Assembly: GCA_029881255.1 (NCBI GenBank)
Contig: JAOUMY010000002.1
Location: 1-64,000, forward strand
Reading direction: 5' to 3'
Origin: Gammaproteobacteria bacterium
GTDB taxonomy: Bacteria; Pseudomonadota; Gammaproteobacteria; S012-40
DNA: 64,000 nt
Shown here: positions 54,588 through 63,551 of the stretch, piece by piece
Layout: the number at the start of each line of letters is the position of its first letter
Numbering within the stretch: the first letter of the stretch is position 1
Notes under the pieces: model-generated
The model's input: the letters and a program-made list of their open reading frames with translations, nothing else
The model's database searches: none
What the model was told of the DNA's origin: nothing
Translations under genes and position numbers: made by a program

Positions 54588-57500
54588 TCATCTATCGTGT
54601 TTTTTCTGAGAAACATCCCGGCCTACGTCCACCAAGGTTTTTAACGATTCAAACAATACGATATAGGAACGAACGACACTTTGTTGTAGCTCAGTCAAGC
54701 TGGCATCTCTCTTGTGGGGATAGATCTGTGCCGCTATCTGGTGGAAGATTTCATCGTAGTCTATGGTATTTCGTTCTCGCAGTTGCGCCTGGTAGACGGC
54801 TTCTACGGTTTCTCTTTCGATGTGCACAAGTGTTGGAACCTGCTTTAGTCCGGGCAGATTTTCTGCACGTTTTCGTATCCGTCGTACCATTGTTGAGAGC
54901 TTTCCAGGATAGCGAAGACAGAAAGACAGCAGGTTGAAATAGGTAACGGGTAAATCGCTTATCACTTCCGGAAAACCTATTGCTGGCCAGTAACACACCG
55001 ATGTCGTATTTGATGCCGATCTCGCTATAAAATCGTGAGAATTTTTCTCCATCATTTGTGGCGCATCGGGAAAGCCAACGTAGACAATGTGCTGTAGTGG
55101 TGATAGCCCAAGTCGATTATATATACGTTCGAGAAACGCGGCGACTTTACGCGATGATGCAAAGTCTTCGTTGAGTTCAAGGATCCACATGCGATCCCTG
55201 CACCAGGTCTTCAGTTGTGTCTTCTCAGCAGGCATCAGTGCTTCGCCAAAATCCAGAATTCGGCTTTGCTTAAATCCTTCCATTTCCTTCCTAATAAACG
55301 ACTTCAAGGCGGCAGTCGTCGCGATGGACGCTTGCGCCAATCTGTCATTGTTCGCACCAACAAAAGAGACATTGCTAGCCTGTGCGACGATGATGACCTG
55401 TTCCACGTTGGAACGAAATCGTTCCGCGTCACGTTCTATTTGTCGTATAGCATCGTCAGATAGCTTGAGTATAAAACTTCCATATAAATCGAGATAGGCC
55501 TCCTCCATTACCGGAAACATTTCGGAGTGTAAGCTAAGGTCATCGTAAGGATTTCTGAAGGCGATAGCCAATTGTGTAGGGGTATCCTGCCTAACAATTT
55601 CTGCGTCTTTCTTTGTAACGATAGATGTTAGCAGACTCAGGACTTCCGGATAGAGAAACATCAAATTTGTTTGCCCTGTATTCCAAATCGGCAGAAAGAG
55701 ATTGCGTTCAAACAGTTCATCCTCATCCTCGCGACTACGAATGTCTTTCGCGGTAGATGACAACACGCCGCGCAACAATATTGCCGCCCTTTGTTCGGTG
55801 TTTGACATCAGCTTGATTTTGTCCAGGCGATTTATCAATGTCGTGATGCGCGCAAGATAGGCGCCTCTAAAGCTTGTCGTAGAGGGCGGCAGCTCACCGT
55901 TTTCATCATACACCCACTCCGGATGCACGACTCTGCGATACTCGTCTCGCAAATAATCTTTTATCTCCTTTACAATCTGATCACGCCGGAGTTCCGCATG
56001 TACCTCGATAAGCATATCGATCCGTTTTGCCGCGCGACGCGCGATTCTGATGAAATTCGCGTCACGGTGATAAATATGATATTTATTGTCCAACAACACA
56101 TTGTGTACGCTAAGACTTGGGTTGTGACCCTTAAATCGCAACTCGTGATATGCATCGATCAAGGCCCTGATATAGGCATCTGATTCAGGCAAGCGCGCCA
56201 GCAAATATATCAGGTGTTTCAGGTGCAAGGAGATGACTTCTGAATAATTCTTGCCAATGTGATGAGACGTAAATTCACGCCCGCCATCACCCTCAGTATC
56301 GTTTTCTTTTCCCTCACCTCGATTGCAGATAACCGCCAACTGTTGTAAAAGAGAATAGAATGCGTCTGCCTGCGCAGCTTGCGACAAAGATTGATCAAGA
56401 TAAACCGTCAGCTCTGTCTCTTTGAGGTGTTGAAGATTCTGATCGGCAGGGTGCAATAGGCTATAGAACTCAATTGCTGCCCGATATGCCGACATCACAA
56501 TCTTTCGAGCAGTCCACAACAACTTGGAGAAGCGCAGATACTCCTGTTCGTCAATAAATTTGCAAGCGGTAACGGATGAAAAAGCTGCCTTAGAGGACTG
56601 ATGCAGAGACGTTGCCGTTTCTAAATAGGTATCCCATGCCTTTATCGTTCCGCTCGGATAGGCAATCCGTTCGAATAACCATGAAGTCCACGGCTCCCCA
56701 CTGTCCAAACAATGACGAATTTTGTCAATAAAGATTTGGTGCAAGGGAAACTCATTCCATTGCGGCTCGGGTACGACATGCATCGGAATCGAAATCTTAT
56801 CCTCTGCCTCATCTGGCAATGTTGTTTCAATAATGAGATCGACGGCGTCTTTGTCTATGAAAGTGGGCGCGTGTATTTGAAAGCCGGACAGTTTCAGTTT
56901 TTGCTTGCTCATCAGCAATACAATATTTTCCGCAGCATCAATTCCCTCCTCAAGTTTGTTATTGAGCGTTTTCCTGTCTTTATCTTGCAGCTGTTGCCAG
57001 AGCACTCGTATATCGATTTTGAGTCCGCAAAACGGTAACAGCATCGGGCGAGGAGATGGAATTTGAGAACTAATCGTCTCACTGGCAATAGGCGTGACAT
57101 CGACGGCTATTGAAGAATCTGAAACCGCCTCAGGACACTTGGCGAGTCGTAGTAGCTGACAATATGTCTGTATTGCCTTCTCGCCGGAGAGGACCGTAGT
57201 TGGCAGATACTTTTCTTTTGTCGCAGAAAAAGTGGTAACAAGAAGGCCGTCGCGTCTTTTTCTGTCAACCCAGGGATTATCGCTAAAGGCGATATACTCA
57301 ATATAGACGTGTGGTTTAAGACCTGCCGCGAGATAAAGTGTTTCGAGATAGTGTGAAAACGATAATGTATGAGGCGACACAGATTCCAGGCAGACATACC
57401 AGCGGATCTGCATCAGTTCTACGTTCTGCACAATCTGATTGGCTAGACACAGATTGTGCGTGCGCAACACAAGTACCTGTTCGCCGCCAACGAAACCGAC

Positions 57501-57614
57501 GTGTGGATCGACTATCCCCATATGAACGAACAGTTTCGCTTTACTCTCAACTTCCGCTAACAGACTACCGGCGAAACCGTTTTGCTCTTTATCGTTTTGA
57601 TTTTTTGAAAACAC
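54588..57614 (-). CDS. 1008-residue cytoplasmic protein of unknown family
   Basis: The start is GTG 57614 with a weak ribosome site. The product has no signal peptide and no membrane helices. The N-terminal 100 residues look like an alpha/beta part (FVHMGIVDPHVGFVGGEQVL, YLETLYLAAGLKPHVYIEYI). The middle (320-700) is helical (AYRAAIEFYSLLHPADQNLQ, HLIYLLARLPESDAYIRALI, RIARRAAKRIDMLIEVHAEL). The end again mixes strands and helices (QVIIVAQASNVSFVGANNDR, LSPLQHIVYVGFPDAPQMME). No ATPase, nuclease or kinase motif is visible. It converges on mqo and stands alone. I do not recognise the family. Confidence 0.8.
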   Translation of the reverse strand: MFSKNQNDKEQNGFAGSLLAEVESKAKLFVHMGIVDPHVGFVGGEQVLVLRTHNLCLANQIVQNVELMQIRWYVCLESVSPHTLSFSHYLETLYLAAGLKPHVYIEYIAFSDNPWVDRKRRDGLLVTTFSATKEKYLPTTVLSGEKAIQTYCQLLRLAKCPEAVSDSSIAVDVTPIASETISSQIPSPRPMLLPFCGLKIDIRVLWQQLQDKDRKTLNNKLEEGIDAAENIVLLMSKQKLKLSGFQIHAPTFIDKDAVDLIIETTLPDEAEDKISIPMHVVPEPQWNEFPLHQIFIDKIRHCLDSGEPWTSWLFERIAYPSGTIKAWDTYLETATSLHQSSKAAFSSVTACKFIDEQEYLRFSKLLWTARKIVMSAYRAAIEFYSLLHPADQNLQHLKETELTVYLDQSLSQAAQADAFYSLLQQLAVICNRGEGKENDTEGDGGREFTSHHIGKNYSEVISLHLKHLIYLLARLPESDAYIRALIDAYHELRFKGHNPSLSVHNVLLDNKYHIYHRDANFIRIARRAAKRIDMLIEVHAELRRDQIVKEIKDYLRDEYRRVVHPEWVYDENGELPPSTTSFRGAYLARITTLINRLDKIKLMSNTEQRAAILLRGVLSSTAKDIRSREDEDELFERNLFLPIWNTGQTNLMFLYPEVLSLLTSIVTKKDAEIVRQDTPTQLAIAFRNPYDDLSLHSEMFPVMEEAYLDLYGSFILKLSDDAIRQIERDAERFRSNVEQVIIVAQASNVSFVGANNDRLAQASIATTAALKSFIRKEMEGFKQSRILDFGEALMPAEKTQLKTWCRDRMWILELNEDFASSRKVAAFLERIYNRLGLSPLQHIVYVGFPDAPQMMEKNSHDFIARSASNTTSVCYWPAIGFPEVISDLPVTYFNLLSFCLRYPGKLSTMVRRIRKRAENLPGLKQVPTLVHIERETVEAVYQAQLRERNTIDYDEIFHQIAAQIYPHKRDASLTELQQSVVRSYIVLFESLKTLVDVGRDVSQKKHDR

Positions 57615-57738
57615 TGGACTACTACATTAAAATTAAAAACACCACAAAACCGGTTGAGTAAATACCACTCCGCATAACTGCCGCCTATCAAGGAAAGACC
57701 AATACAAGATACTACTCTGTCCTGATACGTTCACTAAT

Positions 57739-58218
57739 TTACCCGAATCGAATCGCCACCCAGTCACCTACATAGTGGGTGGCAAAAATGACGGCAACAG
57801 CGATAGTCAAATGTTCACCGACGACGGAAAGAGAGCTTTCTCCACTTTTTCTGGACAAATAGTAACTCAACGCGGCTATGACGGTTAGGCCCCAGGCGAC
57901 GCTAACCGTGATGGCTTTGTTAAGGTCCAGGAGCAGTATCGGGACAAGAAAGGATAGAGACATGCCCATTTTGGTTAGAAATGTCACGAGTGTAGCGATC
58001 CATACTTCGTTCTTACTTGCCGATACTTCACTTTCTTTCGAAATATGTATCCCCAGGGCATCTGACATGGAATCCGCTATCGCGATAGTCAAGATACCTC
58101 CGACCACCGCCTGCATAGAATTCGTTCCCGCATGTAGCCCGACGATTAGCCCCAGCGTAGTAATCACGCCAGATGTCAGCCCAAAATTTAGACCGGTACT
58201 AATGGCTGCTCTATTCAT
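57739..58218 (-). CDS. VIT1/CCC1-like small membrane protein
   Basis: The 159-residue protein has four to five helices and the VIT-like pieces LNFGLTSGVITTLGLIVGLH, VGGILTIAIADSMSDALGIH and ISKESE, the same order as in vacuolar-iron-transporter-type proteins that move Fe2+/Mn2+ across membranes. It is shorter than eukaryotic VIT1 and lacks the ferritin-like domain. It stands 120 bp upstream of, and reads toward, the orphan gene on the same strand. A metal transport role is inferred. Confidence 0.65.
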   Translation of the reverse strand: MNRAAISTGLNFGLTSGVITTLGLIVGLHAGTNSMQAVVGGILTIAIADSMSDALGIHISKESEVSASKNEVWIATLVTFLTKMGMSLSFLVPILLLDLNKAITVSVAWGLTVIAALSYYLSRKSGESSLSVVGEHLTIAVAVIFATHYVGDWVAIRFG

Positions 58219-58375
58219 GGCTCTCCCAATACATAAGCCTTCGAAATACTATCATGGGGTGTTCAGAAAATGACGAATCGCAATAATTTATTCAATGCAA
58301 ATATCCACCTTTTCGGAAGAGAACAATGTGTTGACGAGGCGAAAGGTGGAGGTGGAATTTGAATTTACAACTAAT

Positions 58376-58591
58376 TCAACTTGTTATGTCATGCAACGCC
58401 CGAATGAGACGCCCAGCCGGATTTTCTCGGGTCACTATCGCGATATGAGCGTTGATATAAAACTGGCCGGCCTCAAGTTGCTCTAACTCCTCGGCGGTTA
58501 AAACTTCGTTGCTGGGGATCACCCACTCGTTAGTTCCACTACCCGCGGCCAGGGTAACCACCGGCGCCCCCGTCTTCCCCTGGACTCCCAC
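58376..58591 (-). pseudogene. Fragment of a CHRD-domain protein
   Basis: The frame (GTG at 58591, open further to 58645 without a start) reads VGVQGKTGAPVVTLAAG, EWVIPSNEVLTAEELEQLEA and GQFYINAHIAI, which match the CHRD domain end (G..G..V..L, LT..q...L.aG..YvNvH). The last residues (ENPAGRLIRALHD) depart from the usual NPAGEIRGQ ending. The domain front, signal peptide and proper start are missing, so it is probably a remnant. Confidence 0.6.
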
Positions 58592-58636
58592 AAGAATCCA
58601 TCCAGACAGCTTATTGTGCCTATCTATACAATATAA

Positions 58637-58870
58637 AACCAGAGTTTATCTGACGAGACGAATCAGCAAATTGGCGTCCTTTACACTACTTCATTCGCAC
58701 AAGTAGGCAATACGCTGAAAACAGGGCTCTCAACACTAAATCCAGACGATCAAAAACAGTATTGGGAGCGTCTATTCTCAGAGATGGAATCAGGCAAAAT
58801 ACAACTGCCCGAAGATCAGGAAAGCAGTAGGCGTTCGCTTCCGGATAGCGAAATTACAGGTGATAGTTGA
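58637..58870 (+). pseudogene. Open frame without start, probable C-terminal gene remnant
   Basis: On the forward strand the frame is open from TAA 58634-58636 to TGA 58868-58870 with no usable start near its front. It reads QIGVLYTTSFAQVGNTLKTG, LSTLNPDDQKQYWERLFSEM, and GKIQLPEDQESSRRSLPDSE. The coding look is good (charged helices, acidic end), so it may be the tail of a deleted gene or use an unusual start. I do not recognise it. The remaining bases of 58219-59000 hold nothing more. Confidence 0.4.
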
Positions 58871-59000
58871 GCGTAATTTGCCACAGCAGGTGCGCTCAAA
58901 TTCGCTGCCACCATGCTCAGAATAAAATCCAAAACAATGTCGTTTTCAAAAAATCAAAGATGCATGGTGCAAATGATAGCGTGCAGAACCAGAGAACGGC

Positions 59001-60068
59001 TTAAACCTTAAGCTCAACAAAGACTGTTACTTCTTCGCGATCGTGATAAAGCTGTTTACACAGCATGCGAAAGGCCACACCGTTTTCGTGTAAGGCATGC
59101 TCGATGGTGTCGAGACACAAACGCAACTCCTGATAGCGTTTTTTCATCGGAAGTTTCAGATTGAACACCGTCGCGTGACACCATCTGTTCGTCAACCATT
59201 TTGCCACCATGGTCGCTACTTTAATGGGTTGTTCAACGATATCGCATACCATCCAATCGACGGTTTTATCTGGCCGATAACGGAATCCATCTTCGCGTAG
59301 GTGGGTTATTAGTCCTGTATCCAATAATTTCTGGTCCATATTGCCATTATCAACAGCGATAATATGCATATTGTATCTGGCAAGTTGCCATGTCCAACCA
59401 CCCGGTGCTGCGCCAAGATCGATCGCGCTCATGCCTGAGCGCAATTTTTGGTTACGCTCTCTTTCGTCCATGAAGGTTAAAAACGCTTCGTCGAGTTTTA
59501 GCGTCGCACGACTCGGCGCGCTTTTCGGTAAACGTAGGCGCGGAATTCCCATCGCCCAGGGGGAACTATTACTAAGCGGGCTATAGCCAATAGCTGCCGC
59601 AGCAGTACTCAAAAAGCAAATATGTATGCGCAAGCCATCGCATGCTTGTTGTTGGCGCAGAAAGCCACCTTGTATGAGCGCGCTATTAAACGGTTTTTCA
59701 ATACTGTTACACAGTGCGGATAAAGCTTTGCCATCGTTGGTGTCGAGATGTTCATATGACACACGACATGCCTGCTCCGGTATTTCTGCCAGTGATTCAA
59801 GCAGTGGCGAAATACGATCATTCAGGGGTAAATCGTTGCGCAAATCCAAGGCTACAAACCATTGCCGCGCAAAAGTCAACGCGCGAAAATCAAGTTTCTC
59901 GACAAGTTCTTTAGAATGCGGCGCCTCGTAGGGATGAAAGGTGACGTAGCCCGCCTGTTGTTTGGCTTTGCAGTAACCGGCCACGCCGACCTGTACGGCG
60001 AGATCCTGTATCTCCGCCGCACATTCATTTTCAAACCCGCTGCGGCAATATAAAAATAGGAATTGCAT
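59001..60068 (-). CDS. rlmM: 23S rRNA C2498 2'-O-methyltransferase RlmM
   Basis: From ATG 60068 (the true start by homology: MQFLFLYCRSGFENECAAEI) the 355-residue protein shows the RlmM plan: a THUMP-like N-terminus, then SSPWAMGIPRLRLPKSAPSR, SRATLKLDEAFLTFM, the SAM motif AIDLGAAPGGWTWQLARYNM, VDWMVCDIVEQP and FNLKLPMKKRYQEL. It methylates the ribose of C2498 in 23S rRNA. RlmM is typical of Gammaproteobacteria. An in-frame start 69 bp upstream is rejected since it adds a non-conserved stretch. Confidence 0.93.
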   Translation of the reverse strand: MQFLFLYCRSGFENECAAEIQDLAVQVGVAGYCKAKQQAGYVTFHPYEAPHSKELVEKLDFRALTFARQWFVALDLRNDLPLNDRISPLLESLAEIPEQACRVSYEHLDTNDGKALSALCNSIEKPFNSALIQGGFLRQQQACDGLRIHICFLSTAAAAIGYSPLSNSSPWAMGIPRLRLPKSAPSRATLKLDEAFLTFMDERERNQKLRSGMSAIDLGAAPGGWTWQLARYNMHIIAVDNGNMDQKLLDTGLITHLREDGFRYRPDKTVDWMVCDIVEQPIKVATMVAKWLTNRWCHATVFNLKLPMKKRYQELRLCLDTIEHALHENGVAFRMLCKQLYHDREEVTVFVELKV

Positions 60069-60523
60069 GGCTACTACCTTTTTATCACCGTTGAATTTGG
60101 CTAAACAAGATCTGTTTGAAAGCGCGCATATTGCCATTTCACCCCTAAAGTTTCCACTTTAACTTGAGGCATTGGTGGTTCGCCTCTTTTTCTGTCTCAA
60201 CCGCGACATTGGGAGCATGCACGCCCGATGAAACAATACGGATAATCGCAGCTAACAGATGCTAACGATCGCAATTGCGTGACTCGGCAGCATTTCTATG
60301 TTCTGAAGCGGACCGATCGATATTTTTGTGTTGGCGAGTCAAAACACCATAGTAATCAGCTTCTTCACACCCTTCAAAGGGGCAATGTTTCGCTGATGCT
60401 TACCCTCGACCGGCAACATTCATATACCGCAGGTCTCAGTACTTGAAACTGACGAAGAAAACCGTATTTTCGTTTATACTTTGCATTCATTCATTCACTT
60501 TTTCTTTCTGAAAGGTTCTTACC
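60069..60523. other. Intergenic region with terminator-like hairpin
   Basis: GAGGC/GCCTC (60166-60170 with 60182-60186) followed by five T is a weak forward terminator, but no gene reads into it. A TATACT box at 60475-60480, 43 bp before the next start, is a fair -10 candidate without a good -35. No gene is supported. Confidence 0.4.
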
Positions 60524-61159
60524 ATGCGCTTCGTCTGGGGTATTCTGCTAAAGGGTTTGGCGACTATTTTACCTATCACCTTGACCCTGTATCTGATCTA
60601 CTGGATCAGCACATCAATGGAGACCTTGCTGCATTCGGTGATCACTAACGTGATCCCAAACCACACCTACATCCCCGGTATGGGCGTGGCAACCGGGCTG
60701 GTACTATTGTTTTTGATCGGATTGGTGGTCAATGCCTGGTTTGTCAGACATACCATAGACTGGAGTGATCGTCTTCTCGCGCGCATTCCCTTAGTGAAAT
60801 CCATACACAGCGCGATCAAGGACTTCACCCACTTCTTTTCGTCGTCGGATCAGCGCAGCAAACAACAAAAAGTGGTGCTGGTTACGATTAACAATATTCA
60901 CCTATTGGGTTTTATGACGAGAGACCAAGTCGATTTTGTGCCTGATTCTACAGAGGAAATTGTTGCCGTGTATCTTCCCATGAGTTACCAGATTGGTGGC
61001 TACACGATTTACCTGCCGCGTTCCCAGGTAAAGCCTGTCGACATGACGACAGAAGACGCCATGCGTGAAGTGCTGACGGCTGGATTGTCCAAAGGCAGTT
61101 CCAGAAATAAATCCTCACGTACTCCCTCTACAAACACGCCCGAAAAGTCCCACTCCTAA
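60524..61159 (+). CDS. DUF502 family inner-membrane protein
   Basis: The 211-residue protein has two N-terminal helices (RFVWGILLKGLATILPITLT, GVATGLVLLFLIGLVVNAWF) and the DUF502 signature (RIPLVKSIHSAIKDFTHFFS, VVLVTINNIHLLGFMTRDQV, VAVYLPMSYQIGGYTIYLPR). The C-terminus is Ser/Lys-rich. GGTTCTTACC precedes the ATG. DUF502 proteins are widespread and thought to sit in the inner membrane; their role is not established. It converges with the TerC gene, ending 6 bp from its stop. Confidence 0.87.
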   Translation: MRFVWGILLKGLATILPITLTLYLIYWISTSMETLLHSVITNVIPNHTYIPGMGVATGLVLLFLIGLVVNAWFVRHTIDWSDRLLARIPLVKSIHSAIKDFTHFFSSSDQRSKQQKVVLVTINNIHLLGFMTRDQVDFVPDSTEEIVAVYLPMSYQIGGYTIYLPRSQVKPVDMTTEDAMREVLTAGLSKGSSRNKSSRTPSTNTPEKSHS

Positions 61160-61165
61160 ACGGAG

Positions 61166-61909
61166 TTACTCTTCGTTCATCCGCTTGCGCAGCTGTACGG
61201 CTTCTCCCTTCTTGCGCAGGCGGATATTCAGCATCTCGACACCTACCGAGAAGGCCATGGCAAAGTAGATATAACCCTTCGGTATGTGCAAATCGAGACT
61301 TTCGGCCACCAGTGCCACGCCAATCATGATCAGGAAACTCAGGGCCAGCATCTTTACCGTTGGATGCGCATCGACAAACTGGCTGATGGGGCCCGAAGCC
61401 CACATCATAATCAGAACGGCAATCACGATGGCCGCAACCATAATACTGACCTGGTCTACCAATCCAACGGCTGTAATCACCGAGTCCAGGGAAAAAACGA
61501 TATCGATAATGGCGATCTGGATAACGATGCTTAGAAATGAAGCCGGCTTGTTGGATACGGACTTCGCTTCCTCTGCACCTTCCAGGCTGTTGTGAATCTC
61601 AACCGTACTCTTATAGATCAGGAATAGCCCGCCTAGCAGTAGCACCAGATCCCGGCCTGAGATTTCTTCGCCAAACACCTCAAACCACGGTGCGGTCAGT
61701 CGCGCCAGCCATGCCAGCGAAAGCAATAATAGAATACGGGTGCCCATTGCCAGCCCAAGACCGATCACTCTTCCCTTGGCCTGTTGTTCCGGTGGCAGCC
61801 GCCCAACCAGGATGGCAAGAAAGATTATGTTATCGATACCGAGAACAATCTCCAGTACGGTCAGGGTCAAAAAGGCAAACCATAGCTGTGGATCCAGAAG
61901 GAAATCCAT
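61166..61909 (-). CDS. TerC/Alx-family membrane protein
   Basis: The 247-residue protein starts at ATG 61909 (GAGGTG upstream; a GTG 6 bp earlier is possible). It has seven to eight helices and the TerC signature (LTLTVLEIVLGIDNIIFLAI with the D-N pair, and IAIIDIVFSLDSVITAVGL with D-S). Acidic residues within helices point to metal-ion binding, as in Alx/MntX-like manganese exporters and tellurite-linked TerC. The C-terminus is basic (RLRKKGEAVQLRKRMNEE). It is a single gene. Confidence 0.9.
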   Translation of the reverse strand: MDFLLDPQLWFAFLTLTVLEIVLGIDNIIFLAILVGRLPPEQQAKGRVIGLGLAMGTRILLLLSLAWLARLTAPWFEVFGEEISGRDLVLLLGGLFLIYKSTVEIHNSLEGAEEAKSVSNKPASFLSIVIQIAIIDIVFSLDSVITAVGLVDQVSIMVAAIVIAVLIMMWASGPISQFVDAHPTVKMLALSFLIMIGVALVAESLDLHIPKGYIYFAMAFSVGVEMLNIRLRKKGEAVQLRKRMNEE

Positions 61910-62027
61910 AGACACCTCGTGAAAAGGGAAAGACGGCGAGTGGGCGCTATTCTTACGTCGCTTCGTCTGCAGGTCAAGATGGTAAAAAGAATTATTTTAC
62001 CTGAACTATCTGCTGTGATTCCAAATA

Positions 62028-62048
62028 GAAAAACCGTCTGAAAGACGG
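62028..62048 (-). terminator. Rho-independent terminator after a tiny reverse ORF
   Basis: Read on the reverse strand, CCGTCT pairs with AGACGG (forward 62034-62039 with 62043-62048) around a 3-nt loop and is followed by five T (forward A5, 62029-62033). The only frame that ends just before it is the 34-codon ORF at 62073-62177. Confidence 0.7.
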
Positions 62049-62072
62049 GCGGCTTCCTGAACCGAACAAAGA

Positions 62073-62177
62073 TTACTGCACCCGGTAAAGCTCTCCAACA
62101 CGCTCATTGCTGCACCGGCCAGGGGTAGCGACGCATTTTTCGATCAGGCAGGCTTGTCTGCGTTCGGTTTGCATCAT
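62073..62177 (-). CDS. Tiny Cys-containing ORF with own terminator
   Basis: A 34-residue reverse frame starts at tandem ATG codons (62175-62177 and next) right after an in-frame stop, reading MMQTERRQACLIEKCVATPG then RCSNERVGELYRVQ. Three Cys are spaced 5 and 7 apart. It ends 25 bp before an intrinsic terminator, which argues that something is transcribed from this strand. It may be a short peptide, an sRNA host or a gene tail. No family is known. Confidence 0.35.
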   Translation of the reverse strand: MMQTERRQACLIEKCVATPGRCSNERVGELYRVQ

Positions 62178-62281
62178 CTATTCCGAGCCGAGTTCTACCA
62201 CCATATTCAAAACTGTGAGGTACTTCACTTCCCTAACAAAGCCAAAAACAATATGGTTGGATCTCAACGGAGGGGGTAGAA

Positions 62282-62827
62282 ATGAAAAAACGTATCACTT
62301 TTCTTGATGTTCACGAGGCAATACAGCATCTTTTCCAGAAACAAATTCAGTTTAGTCAGGATTTCATTTATGTCCGCGGCGCCAATAAGCACACTGCCGT
62401 GGAAGAAAAAGTCAACGCGTTTCTATCCTATTTACCAGTGGCACACATTCAGGATCCTTCTGACGACGTACCAAGACGTGTACCGGTACATGCGCTAAAC
62501 AATGGTTACAAGGTCATACAGGAAGGGCATCACGCCGCTGTCGCATTTGCGCTTATGGACAAAAAAGGAATTTATCCCCACGGCATTCCCGTAGATTACA
62601 ACAATTTCGGTCAAAACAAAGTAAGACACATTTTTATCGAAGAGGATGGCCGCTGGCATATCACCGCACTAGATGGCAAGCAATGGAAACTCTTCGACAA
62701 GGAAATTGATAAGCCGCTGCGCTTTGGACGAACAGGTTTACCTTTTGAGGAGTATCGCAAAAGCGTTTCTGCCAATACCGACCTGGGACGGTTTCTTGCC
62801 TCATGCCAGGTGAAGGAGACTCACTGA
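62282..62827 (+). CDS. Hypothetical protein with ParB-like motif
   Basis: GGAGGGGG directly before ATG 62282 supports the start. The 181-residue protein has VHALNNGYKVIQEGHHAAVA followed by FALMDKKGIYPHGIPVDYNN, which resembles the G-x-H-R-x-x-A loop of ParB/Srx-like domains (here GHHAAVAFAL). The N-terminus has a helix (HEAIQHLFQKQIQFSQDF) and the C-terminus is charged. It lies alone. DNA binding is not shown; the domain family has many roles, including nuclease and sulfiredoxin activity. Confidence 0.55.
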   Translation: MKKRITFLDVHEAIQHLFQKQIQFSQDFIYVRGANKHTAVEEKVNAFLSYLPVAHIQDPSDDVPRRVPVHALNNGYKVIQEGHHAAVAFALMDKKGIYPHGIPVDYNNFGQNKVRHIFIEEDGRWHITALDGKQWKLFDKEIDKPLRFGRTGLPFEEYRKSVSANTDLGRFLASCQVKETH

Positions 62828-62897
62828 TGTCCCAGGTTTTGCTACAAGACCAAACTCAACCATGGCGCGGGAGAATACTGCTTTGTCACATCTGGAA

Positions 62898-63536
62898 TTA
62901 TTGGGATATGTGAATCCGATATTCCCCTATTGCTTTTGAACGGACTTTATCTCCGTCCTTGTAGGTAGAAAGAAATTTAACGGCTAGCGCTCCTCTAGTT
63001 GTATTCAGTATGTCGCAAAAGAAGGGATAGGTATTGATGATATGAACGCCAGGCAACACATCTTTATCGATAGTACTAATGGTTAAACTTTCCATCGCTG
63101 TTGAACGACCATCCGTATTCAGCCCTTCAATCAGAATTCTATTGGCACCGAGTTGATTTCGACGAGAGAGATAGCGCTCATCGCTATCGCTCAGTTGCGG
63201 CTGAAAGAAAAACAATTGTGAAACTTGTTCGCCCAGAAAATTGGAAAAGCCTTCGCCAGGCGGAAAATCAAAAGCGACGCCCTGGCCAAGATAAATCCCC
63301 AAACTACACTCGGCTGGGTTTGATGAATTTTCTGAACGTATCAAAATGCCTATCTCACCTTGCCATTTTCCTACGGCATTAGCGCCACTCAAATTGAATC
63401 GCTGGGCAAAGTCCCTGGAATAATAGAACTGGTGCGCGGCCCCCATCGAAGCTGGCGAGACGCCTGCGAGCACCAGATTGACATTCGCCAGCAACAGCAA
63501 TACAGGCATCAATAGATTTACAAAATACTTTCTCAT
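62898..63536 (-). CDS. Exported protein of unknown function
   Basis: The 212-residue product has a signal peptide (KYFVNLLMPVLLLLANVNLV, cleavage near VLA-GVSP) and a beta-rich body (AVGKWQGEIGILIRSENSSN, CSLGIYLGQGVAFDFPPGEG, HIINTYPFFCDILNTTRGAL). Two Cys could form a disulfide. It ends with EYRIHISQ. It is in the same orientation as, and 15 bp downstream of, the lipase-like gene at 63552, so the two may form one operon and this protein may act as its partner. Confidence 0.6.
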   Translation of the reverse strand: MRKYFVNLLMPVLLLLANVNLVLAGVSPASMGAAHQFYYSRDFAQRFNLSGANAVGKWQGEIGILIRSENSSNPAECSLGIYLGQGVAFDFPPGEGFSNFLGEQVSQLFFFQPQLSDSDERYLSRRNQLGANRILIEGLNTDGRSTAMESLTISTIDKDVLPGVHIINTYPFFCDILNTTRGALAVKFLSTYKDGDKVRSKAIGEYRIHISQ

Positions 63537-63551
63537 CAGAGCAACCGCTTT

